This document shows, one piece after another, positions 52,725-62,648 of a DNA stretch of 64,000 nt. Numbering within the stretch: position 1 is the first letter of the stretch; each line of letters starts with the position of its first letter. The notes beneath the pieces were generated by a model. It saw nothing but the letters and a program-made list of their open reading frames with translations, did no database searches and was not told the origin of the DNA. This stretch comes from Methylibium sp. NZG (GTDB lineage: Bacteria > Pseudomonadota > Gammaproteobacteria > Burkholderiales > Burkholderiaceae_C), in NCBI GenBank assembly GCA_001263235.1, contig LGRD01000013.1:96775-160774 (forward strand), written 5' to 3'. A program made the position numbers and the translations under genes.

Positions 52725-53450
52725 TCAAGCCGCCGAGTTTCGCGCCCTGTAGAGCATGTCCAAGGTGATGTGCCGCACCTCCAGCTTGCTCTGCTCGATG
52801 TGCGAGCGCAGCAAGCGCTGGGCTTCGTCACTGCGGCGCTGGGTGATGGCGCGCAGGATCTTGGCGTGCTCCTGGTAGGTCACTTCCACGCGGCGCGGCT
52901 TGGTGAAGTCGAGACGCCGGATGATGCGGATGCGTTCGGTCAGGTCGCGGTGGGCCCTGAGCATCTCGCGGTTGCCGCTGGCGCGCACCAACTCGGAGTG
53001 AAAGCTCTCGTCGAGCTGGCCGACGCGCCGGCCGTCGGGCTCGCGTTCGGCAGCGGGCACGAGCCAAATCGCGGCCAGCGCCTTCAACCCGGGGCGGTCC
53101 TCGGCCTCGCACAGGTGGCGCACCGCAAAACACTCGATCAGCACGCGGAAGTCGTACAGCTCGTCGAACTGGTCGAAGTCCAGCGGCGCCACCAGCCAGC
53201 CGCTCTTCGGGAACACCTGCATGAAGCCCTCGCGCTGTAGCCGCTGCAGCGCCTGGCGCAGCGGCGTGCGGCTGACCTGCACCTGCTGCGCGAGTTCGAG
53301 TTCCGAGAAGCGGTCGCCGGGCATCATCTCGAAGTTGAAGATGCGCCGCTTGAGTTCGACGTAAGCGCGTTCGGCAAGCGTGGCCGGTGTGGCGGCCGGG
53401 GTCATGTCAGCAGCGGTGACGGAGGTCAAGGCGGTCACCGGTGTCGACAT
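52725..53450 (-). CDS. GntR-family regulator, FadR/FCD subgroup
   Basis: 241 residues from the ATG of MSTPVTAL; a second ATG 15 codons on is possible. Winged helix at about residues 25-85 (LAERAYVELKRRIFNFEMMPGDRFSELELAQQVQVSRTPLRQALQRLQREGFM). The FCD domain follows with metal-site residues in QLDESFHSELVRASGN. It is the last gene of the amide-hydrolysis operon and probably its repressor; a TGGTATACCA palindrome, a typical FadR-subgroup site, lies upstream of the operon's first gene at 63831. Confidence 0.9.
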   Translation of the reverse strand: MSTPVTALTSVTAADMTPAATPATLAERAYVELKRRIFNFEMMPGDRFSELELAQQVQVSRTPLRQALQRLQREGFMQVFPKSGWLVAPLDFDQFDELYDFRVLIECFAVRHLCEAEDRPGLKALAAIWLVPAAEREPDGRRVGQLDESFHSELVRASGNREMLRAHRDLTERIRIIRRLDFTKPRRVEVTYQEHAKILRAITQRRSDEAQRLLRSHIEQSKLEVRHITLDMLYRARNSAA

Positions 53451-53484
53451 CGAAGGGCGAGGGTTCAAGGGGTTCAGGCGGCCG

Positions 53485-53871
53485 TCACGGCACCATGCTC
53501 ACATGCGCCGCCACGATTTTCCATCCTTCTGCAAAACGCACCCAGGTTTGGCTCTGGCGGCCTTTCAATGGCGTGTCGCTGCGCGTGAACTCGGTGAACG
53601 CAAACGCGCTGTGGTGTCCGAAGGTGGTGATGCGGACGTTGTGCAGCGTGCGCGTGAAGTTCGGCGCGGGCGATGCAGCACGAAACGCCACCAGCTCGGC
53701 ATGCCCCCGCTGCAGGTCGGCGATGCCGTAGCGGGTGAGCGCACCGTCGTTCCAAAAGTAGTTGTTCAGCGCCTCGACGTCGTTGCGCATGAACGCCGCT
53801 TCGTAGGCGTGGAACAGCGCGGTGATCTCGGCCAGCACCTCGGGCAGATTGACGGCGTTATCGGCGTTCAC
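53485..53871 (-). CDS. hpxZ: HpxZ/AtzH-like protein
   Basis: 128 residues from a GTG overlapping the AtzF stop as GTGA. The sequence NLPEVLAEITALFHAYEAAFMRNDVEALNNYFWNDGALTRYG is the hallmark of the SnoaL-like AtzH/HpxZ family (DUF3225), found next to amidases of the oxalurate and cyanurate/biuret pathways. Its exact job is unproven; it may act on, or assist with, a small-amide intermediate. Its position behind atzF fits that. Confidence 0.88.
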   Translation of the reverse strand: MNADNAVNLPEVLAEITALFHAYEAAFMRNDVEALNNYFWNDGALTRYGIADLQRGHAELVAFRAASPAPNFTRTLHNVRITTFGHHSAFAFTEFTRSDTPLKGRQSQTWVRFAEGWKIVAAHVSMVP

Positions 53872-55760
53872 AACGTCTTCTCCAGCGAGGCCACGTAGCC
53901 GCGCCAACCGCCGAACGCGCTGATGTCGGGCGCGCCCTGCAATGCCCAAGGCTCGCAAATGAAGCCCTTGACCCAGCTACCGTCTTCCAGCTCGACCGAA
54001 CCCAGGCCGAGCGGCGGCGCGATCAGCGCGAGGAACGAACCGAGGTGCTGCTGCGGCATGTCGTAGACCTCGACCTCGATGGCATGGCCGCGCTCTTCGC
54101 CGGCCAGGCGCGCGAGGCCGGGCTTGGGCGGCACCTGCCCGGGCAGCGCGTGCAGCCGGTAGCGCGGTGCGGTGCGTGTGCGTTGCAACAGGCGCGCGCC
54201 GCGCTCGACCAACTGGCCGTGCAGCGGCATGCCCTGCAGGTGCGCGCCGACGACGGCGACGGCGAGCGTCGGCTCCGCGCGCGGCGTACGCTTCGGCGCT
54301 GCGGACGCAGCGGGCGTGGCGGTGGCGCCAGCCGCGCCGACAGGATCGATCGCCTCGGCCAGATCGGCCGATGCGACCGCATTCGGGAACGGCCCGAGCC
54401 GACACCCCAGCGGCAATTTCAACGACGCCTGCCACTGCGCCGCCCAGTGCAGCAGCGCCGCGTCCATGCCGTTGCGCGCCACGAAGGTCACACCGAACGG
54501 CAAGCCTGCGGGCGTGAAGCCGGCCGGCACCGCGACCGCCGACAGCCCGAGCAGGTTGACGAAGTTGGTGTACAGCCCCAGCTCGCTGTTGCGGAGCACC
54601 GGCTCCTTGGCCACGTCGGCCAGCAGCGGCAGCGTGGGCGCGGTCGGCAGCATCAGCATGTCGAAGCGCTGCCACACCCCGTGCGTCAGCACCTCGAGTT
54701 CGCGCAGCGTGTATTCGGCGCGGAAGGCGTCGGTGGCGCTGAAGCGTGTCGCGCCGCTGACGACGCGGCGCACGGTGGGGTCGAGCGCGTCGGGCTGTTC
54801 GGCCAGCAGCGCCTGCAGCACGGTGTGGCGCTCGGCCACCCACGGGCCGTCGTAGAGCAGCCGGGCGATGTCGAAGAACGGCGCCATGTCGACCGCGCCG
54901 ACTTCGCTCGCCAAACCTGCCAGGTGCGCCTTGGCCGCGTCGAACGAAGCGGCATACGCACTGTTGCCGAAGAACTCCGGCGCCACCGGGCACGCCACGC
55001 GGCGGGTTGCGAACTGCGCCGCGCCCGGGGTGCAACGGCGGAACGCCGGCTCCTGCTGCGCCTCGCCGGGGGCGTGCTCCATCACCGCCAGCACCTCGGC
55101 CGCGTCGTGCGCGAGCAGCGCAAAGATCGACAGCGTGTCGAGCGTGCGGCACGCCGGCACCACGCCGTGGATGCTGACGCGGCCCGGCGTCGGCTTCATG
55201 CCGACGAGGTTGTTGAAGCCAGCCGGCACGCGGCCCGAGCCCGCCGTGTCGGTGCCGAGCGAAAACGCCACCACCCCGCGCGCCACGACCGAGGCCGAGC
55301 CCGAGCTCGACCCACCGCTTACGTACGCCGCATCGAAGGTGTTGGGCACCGCACCATACGGCGAGCGCGTGCCCACCAGCCCGGTCGCAAACTGGTCGAG
55401 GTTGGTCTTGCCAACCAGCACCGCGCCCGCGTCCATCAACTTCTGCACCGCCACCGCAGTGCGTGTGGCGACATGGGCGAAGGCCGGGCAGCCGGCGGTG
55501 GTGGTCCAGCCGGCCACGTCGACGTTGTCCTTCACCGCGAACGGCAGGCCGCGCAGCGGCAGCGGCATCGACGAAAAGGCCGCCTGCGCCTCGATGCGCG
55601 CGAGCTGCTCTTCGATCTGCTGTGGCGTGGCGAGGCTGATCCAGGCGGGGTCGTGCGCCTGCGCGGCGCGGTCTCTGGTGCCGGCCATCACGTGCGCCAA
55701 CGCGTCGCGCGGCGCGAGCGCGCGCCAGCCAGCGAAGTCCGGTGACAGAGGCGCGGCCAT
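53868..55760 (-). CDS. atzF: Allophanate hydrolase
   Basis: 630 residues. Amidase-signature domain at about 1-455: Lys77 in FAVKDNVDVAG, serines 151-153 in YVSGGSSSGSASV and nucleophile Ser175 in LGTDTAGSGRVPAG. The C-terminal domain (TLAVAVVGAHLQGMPLHGQLVERGARLLQRTRTAPRYRLHALPG ... SAFGGWRGY, about 490-630) is the allophanate hydrolase C-domain that turns N-carboxycarbamate into ammonia and CO2. A low-complexity Ala/Thr/Pro linker joins the two. It completes biuret breakdown after BiuH. Start overlaps the previous stop as TGATG. Confidence 0.94.
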   Translation of the reverse strand: MAAPLSPDFAGWRALAPRDALAHVMAGTRDRAAQAHDPAWISLATPQQIEEQLARIEAQAAFSSMPLPLRGLPFAVKDNVDVAGWTTTAGCPAFAHVATRTAVAVQKLMDAGAVLVGKTNLDQFATGLVGTRSPYGAVPNTFDAAYVSGGSSSGSASVVARGVVAFSLGTDTAGSGRVPAGFNNLVGMKPTPGRVSIHGVVPACRTLDTLSIFALLAHDAAEVLAVMEHAPGEAQQEPAFRRCTPGAAQFATRRVACPVAPEFFGNSAYAASFDAAKAHLAGLASEVGAVDMAPFFDIARLLYDGPWVAERHTVLQALLAEQPDALDPTVRRVVSGATRFSATDAFRAEYTLRELEVLTHGVWQRFDMLMLPTAPTLPLLADVAKEPVLRNSELGLYTNFVNLLGLSAVAVPAGFTPAGLPFGVTFVARNGMDAALLHWAAQWQASLKLPLGCRLGPFPNAVASADLAEAIDPVGAAGATATPAASAAPKRTPRAEPTLAVAVVGAHLQGMPLHGQLVERGARLLQRTRTAPRYRLHALPGQVPPKPGLARLAGEERGHAIEVEVYDMPQQHLGSFLALIAPPLGLGSVELEDGSWVKGFICEPWALQGAPDISAFGGWRGYVASLEKTL

Positions 55761-56419
55761 CACAGCGCATCCAGCAACACACGGCTCGGCGCCGTCCAGC
55801 CGACGATCGCGCCTTGCGCGCGGATCATCTCCAGCGCCGCCTGCTTGAAGTGCGGGAAGTAGCTCTCGGTGCCGTCCTCCACCAGCAGGCAGTCGTAACC
55901 TCGGTCGTTCGCTTCGCGCATCGTCGTCTGCACACAGACCTCGGTCGTCACGCCCATCACGATCAGGTGCGTGATGCCGTTGGCCGAGAGCATCGATTGA
56001 AGCGGCGTCGCGTAGAACGCGCCTTTGCCGGGCTTGTCGATCACGATCTCGCCGTCCACCGGCGCGAGCGCGTCGATGATCTGGTTGCCGGGCTCGCCTT
56101 GAATGAGGATACGCCCCATCGCCCCCACGTCGCCGATGCGCAACGCCGGCGCGCCGCGCAGGCGCTTGGCCGGCGGGCAATCCGACAGGTCCGCCGCGTG
56201 CGACTCGCGCGTGTGCACCACCACGCCGCCGACGCGCCGCCATGCGTGCAACACCTTCTGCACGGTGGGCACGATGGCCGCAAGCAGGCCGACGTTGTTG
56301 CCCAGCGTTTCGCCGAAGCCGCCGGGCTCGATGAAGTCGCGCTGCATGTCGATGATGACGAGCGCGGTGTGCTTCACGTCGAACGTGAAGTCGAACGGGT
56401 TGGCCTTGAGGGTGATCAT
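55760..56419 (-). CDS. Second isochorismatase-like cysteine hydrolase
   Basis: 219 residues. Triad residues are visible: Asp24 in [17 protein letters not shown], Lys129 in [15 protein letters not shown] and Cys162 in [21 protein letters not shown]. It is clearly related to BiuH of the same operon but not identical. Candidates are a triuret hydrolase (TrtA-like), an ureidoacrylate hydrolase or a second biuret hydrolase. It sits between the ABC ATPase and AtzF genes with overlaps at both ends. The substrate cannot be fixed from sequence. Confidence 0.88.
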   Translation of the reverse strand: MITLKANPFDFTFDVKHTALVIIDMQRDFIEPGGFGETLGNNVGLLAAIVPTVQKVLHAWRRVGGVVVHTRESHAADLSDCPPAKRLRGAPALRIGDVGAMGRILIQGEPGNQIIDALAPVDGEIVIDKPGKGAFYATPLQSMLSANGITHLIVMGVTTEVCVQTTMREANDRGYDCLLVEDGTESYFPHFKQAALEMIRAQGAIVGWTAPSRVLLDAL

Positions 56420-58005
56420 GCTGCGACCGCCTCCGCTTCAGTGGCCGCATGGTGGCCGCCGCCCATGTGCGCGCCGAGCACGTTGCGGTCCGCGTCGGCC
56501 GCGCGCGTCTCGTGCACGATGCGGCCTTCGCTCATCACCAGCACGCGGTCCGACAGCGCGAGCAACTCGTCCAGGTCTTCGCTGATCAACAGCACCGCGC
56601 CCCCGCGGTTGCGCACATCCATCAGGCGCTGGTGAATCTCGGCGACGGCGGCGAAGTCCAGGCCGAACACCGGGTTGGCGACGATCAGCACATCGGCCTC
56701 CTCGCTGAGTTCTCGCGCCAGGACCGCGCGCTGCACGTTACCGCCGGAGAGCGAGCGGATCGGCGCCAGCTCACCGCGCGTCTTCACGCCGAACTGCTCG
56801 ATCAGCGCGCGCGCCCGTTCGCGCAACTGGCCCGCGTGCATCCAGCCCAGCCGCGAGACCGGTGCGCGGTCGAACCGCCGCATGCCCATGTTGTCGGCCA
56901 CGCTCAGCTCGCCGACGCAGGCGTTGCGCAGCGGCTCCTCGGGCAGGCTGCGAACCTTGAGGCGAAAGTTCTGCGCGCGCGTGGCGTGGAAGCGTTCGTT
57001 GCCGATGTGCACCTCGCCCGTCGAGATGCGGCGCTGGCCCACCAGTGCTTCGAGCAGCTCGCGCTGGCCGTTGCCGGCCACACCCGCCACACCGACGATC
57101 TCGCCGCCCCGCACGGTCAGGCTCAAGTCGTCCACGGCGATCTGGCCGCGGTCGCCATCGACTGTCAACTTGCTCACCTTCAGCCGCTCCGGCCCGGCCT
57201 CGCGCACGGCGCGCTCGGGCGCGCTGAACTCGCGCTTCGCGTCGTCGGCACCGCCGCCCACCATGTCGGTGGCCAGTTGTTGCGCGCTCGTCTGCGACAC
57301 TCGGTGCGCCGCCACCAGCCGGCCGCGGCGCAGCACGCTCACGTCGTCGGCATAGGCGTTGACCTCGCGGAACTTGTGCGTGATGAGCACGATGCTGCAC
57401 TCGCCCGCGTGCGCGCGGTCGCGAAGCAGGCCCAGCACTTCGTCGGCCTCTTGCGGTGTCAACACCGACGTCGGCTCATCCAGGATCAGCAGGCGCGGCT
57501 TGAGCAGCAGCTGCTTCAATATCTCCAGCTTCTGCTTCTGGCCGGCCGAGAGTTGCTGCGGCGTGGCGTCGAGGTCGAGCTTGAACGGCGTGGTGTCGAG
57601 GAACGCCGCGAGCTCCTTGCGCACGGCCGGCCAGTCCACCACCGCCGGGATGTGCCCACGCGCGAGCAGCAGGTTCTCCGCCACCGTCATGCCCGGCACC
57701 AGCGTGAAGTGCTGGTACACCATGCCGATGCCGAGGTCGCGCGCGATCACCGGCGTAGCGATGTCGTGCTCGCGCCCGTCGATCAACACGCTGCCCTCTT
57801 CGGCGCGCTGGTAGCCGACCACGCATTTCACCAGCGTGCTCTTGCCCGCGCCGTTCTCGCCCAGCAGTGCATGCACAGTGCCAGGCACAACCTTCAGCGA
57901 CACATGGTCGAGCGCCGTGAAGGTGCCGAAGCGCTTGGTCAAGTCCAGCGTGTCGAGCGCGATCGCGCCGGTGGGTTTGGGGGTGGGGTCGAGGGGGGCG
58001 GTCAT
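56416..58005 (-). CDS. ABC transporter ATPase, Bmp/nucleoside type
   Basis: 529 residues with two nucleotide-binding domains. The first is canonical: [53 protein letters not shown]. The second is degenerate at Walker A ([16 protein letters not shown]), with signature [16 protein letters not shown] and Walker [16 protein letters not shown]. This is the nucleoside/simple-sugar class that works with Bmp-type binding proteins. The two permeases and the binding protein lie to the right, separated from it by biuH, amiF and the repeat region. Confidence 0.93.
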   Translation of the reverse strand: MTAPLDPTPKPTGAIALDTLDLTKRFGTFTALDHVSLKVVPGTVHALLGENGAGKSTLVKCVVGYQRAEEGSVLIDGREHDIATPVIARDLGIGMVYQHFTLVPGMTVAENLLLARGHIPAVVDWPAVRKELAAFLDTTPFKLDLDATPQQLSAGQKQKLEILKQLLLKPRLLILDEPTSVLTPQEADEVLGLLRDRAHAGECSIVLITHKFREVNAYADDVSVLRRGRLVAAHRVSQTSAQQLATDMVGGGADDAKREFSAPERAVREAGPERLKVSKLTVDGDRGQIAVDDLSLTVRGGEIVGVAGVAGNGQRELLEALVGQRRISTGEVHIGNERFHATRAQNFRLKVRSLPEEPLRNACVGELSVADNMGMRRFDRAPVSRLGWMHAGQLRERARALIEQFGVKTRGELAPIRSLSGGNVQRAVLARELSEEADVLIVANPVFGLDFAAVAEIHQRLMDVRNRGGAVLLISEDLDELLALSDRVLVMSEGRIVHETRAADADRNVLGAHMGGGHHAATEAEAVAA

Positions 58006-58091
58006 GGGGTTTGTTCTCCCACTTCGGCTTGGTCGAGTTCAGCCGTGGGCCGCAGTCGGATTGAAGCGGTTCGGTGCAGCGGTTGGCGCGG

Positions 58092-58334
58092 GCAAAGGCG
58101 TGTCCGGACAGGCCGGAGGGCTTCACTTCGGCGGTCGCCCGAGTACGTGCGACTCCCTTGCGGTGCTCGGCCTCGAGGCCCGTCGCCGAAACTCACTTTG
58201 CTCACCTTCGGCTCGCTCCGTTCAAACAGTCGGCGACAAGTCAGTTTACGAAGCGCGCCTTGCGCGCGGGCCACGAGCCTTCCGCTCCTCAGCGCCGAAC
58301 AGGCGCCCTCCGCCCTGCCCGAACCCGCCTTTGC
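58092..58334 (+). repeat. Structured repeat element, copy A
   Basis: 243 bases with imperfect 30-base inverted ends (58092-58121 and 58305-58334, about five mismatches). Internal hairpin with AGTA loop (58134-58153, one mismatch), helix GTCGCCGA (58182-58189) with TCGGCGAC (58230-58237), and hairpin GCGCGC / CTT / GCGCGC (58253-58267). The same layout appears in copies B and C. It occupies part of the 706-base gap 58006-58711 between the ABC ATPase and biuH genes, in which I find no gene. Confidence 0.78.
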
Positions 58335-58419
58335 TGGGAGGTCGGTTCAGCTCGGTGGAAGAACTGCCCAAACCTCGACAAGGTCGGGGCTTTTCGGTCC
58401 GAAAGACCAATCCGGTTCA

Positions 58420-58662
58420 GCTCGCGGCGGGCGGTATTCGGCGGGGGCGATTTCTGGGGCGGCGAGGAGCGCAGGGCTTGCGGCCCGCGCGCAGGGCGCG
58501 CTTCGTGAACTGACTTGTCGCCGACTGTGTGAACGGAGCGAGCCGAAGGTGAGCGAAGTGAGTTTCGGCGACGGGCCGCGAAACCGAGCACCGCAGCGCA
58601 GTCGGCTGTACCCAGCCGACCGACCCAGCATGAGCCCCCGCCGAATACCGCCCGTCGCGAGC
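58420..58662 (-). repeat. Structured repeat element, copy B (inverted)
   Basis: 243 bases, same family in the opposite orientation, with 29-base inverted ends (58420-58448 and 58634-58662, one mismatch). Hairpin GTCGGCTG / TACC / CAGCCGAC (58601-58620), helix GTCGCCGA (58517-58524) with TCGGCGAC (58565-58572), and GCGCGC hairpin (58487-58501). Copies A and B are 85 bases apart and face each other, so their conserved cores could also pair into a long hairpin in the operon's mRNA. Confidence 0.78.
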
Positions 58663-58711
58663 CGCTCCACCCGCGACAGCCGCGACGACCAAGACGAACC
58701 CGAAGCGCTCA

Positions 58712-59422
58712 TCAAACCCCTCGCACCGCTTCAATGACCGAAGCCGAATCCGACACCGCACCGAACACGCCCCCCTGCATCGTCACCATCTTCAGCGCCG
58801 CCAGGTGGTTGCCATGGTCGGTGGCGCCAGTGCAGTCGGACAGGATCACGCACTCGAAGCCGCGGTCGTTGGCATCCCGCATCGTCGTGTGCACGCACAC
58901 GTCGGTGGTGATGCCGGTGAGCACGATGTTGCGGATGCCCTTGGTGTGCAACACCAGTTCAAGGTCGGTGGCGTAGAACGAGCCCTTGCCGGGTTTGTCG
59001 ATCACCACCTCGCCGGGCAGCGGCTTCAGCTCGTCGATGATTTCCCAGCCCGGCTCGCCACGCACCAGGATGCGCCCGCACGGGCCCACGTCGCCGATGC
59101 CCACGCCGTTGGTGCCGATCTGGCGCGAGCGCCAGCGCTTGTTGGCCGGCAGGTCCAGCAGGTCGGGGCGGTGGCCCTCGCGCGTGTGGATGATGGTGCA
59201 GCCGGCGGCGCGCATCGCGGCCATCAGCTTCTTGATCGGCTCGATCGGCGCGCGCGTGTTGCTGAGGTCGTAGCCCATCTTGTCGACGTAGCCGCCGGGG
59301 CCGCAGAAGTCGATCTGCATGTCGATGACGATCAGCGCGGTGTTCTCGGGGCGCAGGTCGCCGTCGTAGGGCCAGTGGTACGGTTCGGCGGCGGCGTAGC
59401 GCGGGGTGGCGGTGGTCAGCAT
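58712..59422 (-). CDS. biuH: Biuret amidohydrolase
   Basis: 236 residues. It matches the biuret hydrolase type closely: [71 protein letters not shown] and [23 protein letters not shown]. Catalytic residues Asp34, Lys143 and Cys176 are in place. It hydrolyses biuret to allophanate and ammonia; AtzF then degrades allophanate. Two bases separate it from the AmiF-like gene. The downstream 706-base repeat region divides it from the ATPase gene. Confidence 0.9.
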   Translation of the reverse strand: MLTTATPRYAAAEPYHWPYDGDLRPENTALIVIDMQIDFCGPGGYVDKMGYDLSNTRAPIEPIKKLMAAMRAAGCTIIHTREGHRPDLLDLPANKRWRSRQIGTNGVGIGDVGPCGRILVRGEPGWEIIDELKPLPGEVVIDKPGKGSFYATDLELVLHTKGIRNIVLTGITTDVCVHTTMRDANDRGFECVILSDCTGATDHGNHLAALKMVTMQGGVFGAVSDSASVIEAVRGV

Positions 59423-59424
59423 GG

Positions 59425-60486
59425 TCAGGCCACTTTCTTCAGCGGTGGGGCAGCCGGTGACGGCGCCGAGTCGGGCACGAGCGGGTGCGCCTCCGGGCCG
59501 ATGTAGCTGCGCGTCGGGGCCGCGAATCCGCACGACGTGCCGTCGGTCACCTGCACGCTGTCGTTCCACGGCAGCTTGTAGCGGCCAGCAGTCATGTCGG
59601 TCATGTAGGTGTAGGGGCAGTCCTGCGCGCCGCCCTTCACCGCCACGTAGCCGCGGTGGTAGAGCTGATAGATGTTATTCTCCACCCCCCAGCCTGTACG
59701 CGCTTCGCGCACCAGGTCGGGCCGCAACTCGCAGGTGATGATCTCGTCGGGCCGGCCGCTGCCCTCGACCATCACCGTGCCGTCGAAGTTGCAGAACATG
59801 CCTTCGCCCATCGAGTCGAAACTGCCGTCGCCGCCGCACATGCAGACGCTGGCGGTCTGCGCGAGGTTGCAAAAGGCGTTCGTCTGATTCGTGATGCGCC
59901 AGGCGTGGCGGATCGGCGCCGTGTAGCCTGCCGTGCGGATGATGATCTCGGCGCCCTTGTAGGCGGCCTCGCGAGCCATCTCGGGGAACATGCCGTCGTG
60001 GCAGATGATGAGCGCGAGCTTGGCGCCGCGTGGGCCGTCACACACCGGGATGCCGAGGTTGCCCGGCTCCCACGCCTCGGCCGGCACCCAGGGGTGCAGC
60101 TTGCGGTAGTAGAGCTTGATCTCACCGGTGTCGTCGATGATCAGGCCGCTGTTGTACGGGTTGCCGGTGGGGTTGAACTCCATGATGGAGAAGCAGCCCC
60201 AGATCTTGTTTGCGATGCAGGCTTGCTTCAACGCGGCGACTTCGGGGCCGTCGAGCCGGCACATGATGGCCTCCGAGGTGTCCATGCTCAGCCCGTGCAG
60301 CGAATACTCGGGGAACACCACCAGGTCCATCGCACCGTTGTTGCGGCGCGCCTTGGCGACCCTCTCGCACACACGCTGCGTTTGCGCGGTCAGGTCCTGC
60401 GGTGTCTTGACGACCGGGAGTTGCAGTTGCACCAGGCCCAGCACCACGCCTTGCGGCGACTTGTTCAAACCACCGAGACCGCTCAT
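59425..60486 (-). CDS. Formamidase / aliphatic amidase, AmiF-type nitrilase
   Basis: 353 residues. Nitrilase-fold triad visible: Glu60 in [11 protein letters not shown], Lys129 in LYYRKLHPW and Cys162 in [13 protein letters not shown]. The spacing matches Helicobacter formamidase, as do [30 protein letters not shown] and [16 protein letters not shown]. It should release ammonia from formamide or another small amide. Its place in a biuret operon suggests nitrogen scavenging. AmiE is an alternative name; substrate not certain. Confidence 0.88.
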   Translation of the reverse strand: MSGLGGLNKSPQGVVLGLVQLQLPVVKTPQDLTAQTQRVCERVAKARRNNGAMDLVVFPEYSLHGLSMDTSEAIMCRLDGPEVAALKQACIANKIWGCFSIMEFNPTGNPYNSGLIIDDTGEIKLYYRKLHPWVPAEAWEPGNLGIPVCDGPRGAKLALIICHDGMFPEMAREAAYKGAEIIIRTAGYTAPIRHAWRITNQTNAFCNLAQTASVCMCGGDGSFDSMGEGMFCNFDGTVMVEGSGRPDEIITCELRPDLVREARTGWGVENNIYQLYHRGYVAVKGGAQDCPYTYMTDMTAGRYKLPWNDSVQVTDGTSCGFAAPTRSYIGPEAHPLVPDSAPSPAAPPLKKVA

Positions 60487-60520
60487 AGGTTGCTCCTTGT
60501 CGACGTCATCGCCGCGCTGT

Positions 60521-61456
60521 TCATCGAGACACGCCCAGCTCCACCGGCGCACCTTGCAGGCTGCGGCGCGGTGAGCAGGTCCAGATCAGAATCACCAGCG
60601 TCAGCACGTAGGGCACCGCGTTGAACAGGTAGTAGCCCCAGCTGATGCCGACCGATTGCAGCGCGGGCCCCAGCGCCCCCGCGCCGCCGAACAACAGCGC
60701 GGCCCAGAGGCAGCGCATCGGGTTCCAGCGCGCGAAGATCACCAGCGCGACCGCGATCAGCCCTTGGCCGCTCGACAAGCCCTCGTTCCAGCTGCCTGGG
60801 TAGTAAAGCGACAGCGACGCCCCGCCGAGCCCGGCGATGAAACCGCCGACCGTCGTGGCCGCGACGCGAATGCCGTTGACCGAGTAGCCGAGCGCGCGCG
60901 CCGCGTCGCTCGAATCGCCCGCCATGCGCAGCACCAGGCCCCAGCGCGTCGACTTGAAGCCCCAGGCCAGCAACGCGGCCAGCAGCACGCCGATCGGGAA
61001 CAGCACGTTGATCTGCAAGGCCGACTTGATCTGCGCCGAGCTGCTCCACTCGCCCAGCGACAGCGACGGGATCTGCGGCGCCTGCGGCTGGATCAGCCCC
61101 TTGCCGAGGTAGAACGCCAGCCCGCTGCCGAGCAGCATCAGCGCGATGCCGGCTGCGATGTCGTTGACGCGTGGCAGCGAGCACACCAGCCCGTGCAGCA
61201 GTGCCAGCAGCGCGCCCGACAGGCCGGCCACCAGCACACCGACCCACGGCGAGCCGCTGAGGTACGCGCCGCCGAAGCCGGCCATCGCCGAGAACACCAG
61301 CACGCCTTCGAGCCCGAGGTTGATGCGGCCCGACTTTTCGGTGATGCACTCGGCCAGACTCACCATCAGGAACGGCGTGCCCACGCGGATGGCGCCGCCG
61401 AGCACCGCGACGAGCAGGTTCATCGCGAGCGTGAAGCCGTCCATCTCCGCGCTCAT
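60521..61456 (-). CDS. ABC transporter permease, Bmp/nucleoside type (second)
   Basis: 311 residues, about eight membrane segments (GTPFLMVSLAECITEKSGRINLGLEGVLVFSAM ... YVLTLVILIWTC). The block EKSGRINLGLEGVLVFSAMAGF is typical of the nucleoside-type inner-membrane permeases (BPD_transp_2). Its ATG overlaps the previous stop. It pairs with the larger permease upstream. Substrate may be a purine-derived ureide or biuret-like compound; not provable here. Confidence 0.92.
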   Translation of the reverse strand: MSAEMDGFTLAMNLLVAVLGGAIRVGTPFLMVSLAECITEKSGRINLGLEGVLVFSAMAGFGGAYLSGSPWVGVLVAGLSGALLALLHGLVCSLPRVNDIAAGIALMLLGSGLAFYLGKGLIQPQAPQIPSLSLGEWSSSAQIKSALQINVLFPIGVLLAALLAWGFKSTRWGLVLRMAGDSSDAARALGYSVNGIRVAATTVGGFIAGLGGASLSLYYPGSWNEGLSSGQGLIAVALVIFARWNPMRCLWAALLFGGAGALGPALQSVGISWGYYLFNAVPYVLTLVILIWTCSPRRSLQGAPVELGVSR

Positions 61457-62553
61457 ACGTTGGCCTTGATGACGGTGGGCAGCGGCATCGCCGGCGGCTT
61501 GGGCACCGGCGCACGCTCGACGAACAGCTTGCCGCGCAGCGCCTCGCTCGCCAGGATCAGCAGAAACGCAAACCCCTGCAGCACCAGCACCGAGGCATCA
61601 GGCACGTCCATGCGGCGCTGCAGCAGGCTGCCGGCCGAGCCGAAGCCGCCGAACAGCACGGCGACGGGAATGATGACCCACGGGTTTTGCCGCGCGACGA
61701 ACGCGACCAGGATGCCGGCGTAACCCAGCCCGGCGATCAACGACGCGTTCGCCGAGGTGTGCACCGCTGTCACCTCAATGCCGCCAGCCAACCCGGCGCA
61801 GGCGCCACCGATGGCGCAGGCAATGACGATGATGCGCGCGCTCGGCAAGCCCACGAGCCGCGCTGCACGCGCGTTGCCGCCGACCACGCGGGTGGCAAAC
61901 CCGGTGGTGGTGAAGAACAGCCACAGCCCGAGCAGCACGCAGGCGACCACGCCGTAGACCAGACCCCAGTGGATGTCGGTGCCGAGCAGGCCACCGATGC
62001 GCATCCCTTCGTCGATCGGCCGTGTCGAAGGCTTGTTCAGGCTCGCCGGGTCGCGCATCGGGCCCTCGACGAAGTGTTTGAACAGCGCGATGGCGGTGTA
62101 GGCCAGCAGCAGGCTGCTGATGGTTTCGTTGACGCCGCGGTACTGCCGCAACGCGCCGGCCAGCGCGATCCATGCGGCGCCGGCCGCGGCGGCGGCCAGC
62201 AGCAGCATCGCCGTGCCGACTGCGTTGGCGGGCGGCGCAAACAGGTAAGGCAGCCCGGCGCAGGCCAGCCCACCCAGCACCAGCGCGCCTTCGCCGCCGA
62301 TGATCGTGAGGCCGGCGCGCGCGGGGATCGCCACGCACAGCGCGGTCAGCATCAGCGGCGCGGCGCGTTGCAGCGTGTTCTGCCACGAGAACCAGTCGCC
62401 GAACGCGCCTTTGAAGAGCAGCGCCCACGCCTGCAGCGGGTCTTTGCCGCCGGCCCAGATGAACACGCCGAACAGCAGCAAGGCGCCGGCCATCGCCATC
62501 AGCGGCAGCGCCACCGATTCGAGCGCGTCGCGGGTGCGTTCGGTCAGCTTCAT
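61453..62553 (-). CDS. ABC transporter permease, Bmp/nucleoside type (first)
   Basis: 366 residues from the ATG of MKLTERTRDAL (a TTG four codons earlier is possible). About nine membrane segments; blocks ALLFKGAFGDWFSWQNTLQRAAPLMLTALCVAIPARAGLTIIGGEGALV and GVNETISSLLLAYTAIALFKHFVEGP match the larger permease of nucleoside-type ABC importers. It starts 95 bases after the binding-protein gene and overlaps the second permease by four bases. Confidence 0.92.
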   Translation of the reverse strand: MKLTERTRDALESVALPLMAMAGALLLFGVFIWAGGKDPLQAWALLFKGAFGDWFSWQNTLQRAAPLMLTALCVAIPARAGLTIIGGEGALVLGGLACAGLPYLFAPPANAVGTAMLLLAAAAAGAAWIALAGALRQYRGVNETISSLLLAYTAIALFKHFVEGPMRDPASLNKPSTRPIDEGMRIGGLLGTDIHWGLVYGVVACVLLGLWLFFTTTGFATRVVGGNARAARLVGLPSARIIVIACAIGGACAGLAGGIEVTAVHTSANASLIAGLGYAGILVAFVARQNPWVIIPVAVLFGGFGSAGSLLQRRMDVPDASVLVLQGFAFLLILASEALRGKLFVERAPVPKPPAMPLPTVIKANV

Positions 62554-62648
62554 CGCGGCGGCCAATGAAAGGCTTGGGCTTGGCCGGTGGGCTGGGGCTT
62601 GGCCGGTCGCGCGCGGCGTTCTCAGCGCGGGTCGATCGGCCCGGCCGC

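Noticed and set aside
56449..58737. A 762-codon plus-strand frame over the ABC ATPase and the repeat elements
   Set aside because: It is antisense to a canonical two-domain ATPase and runs through inverted repeats; no family resemblance.
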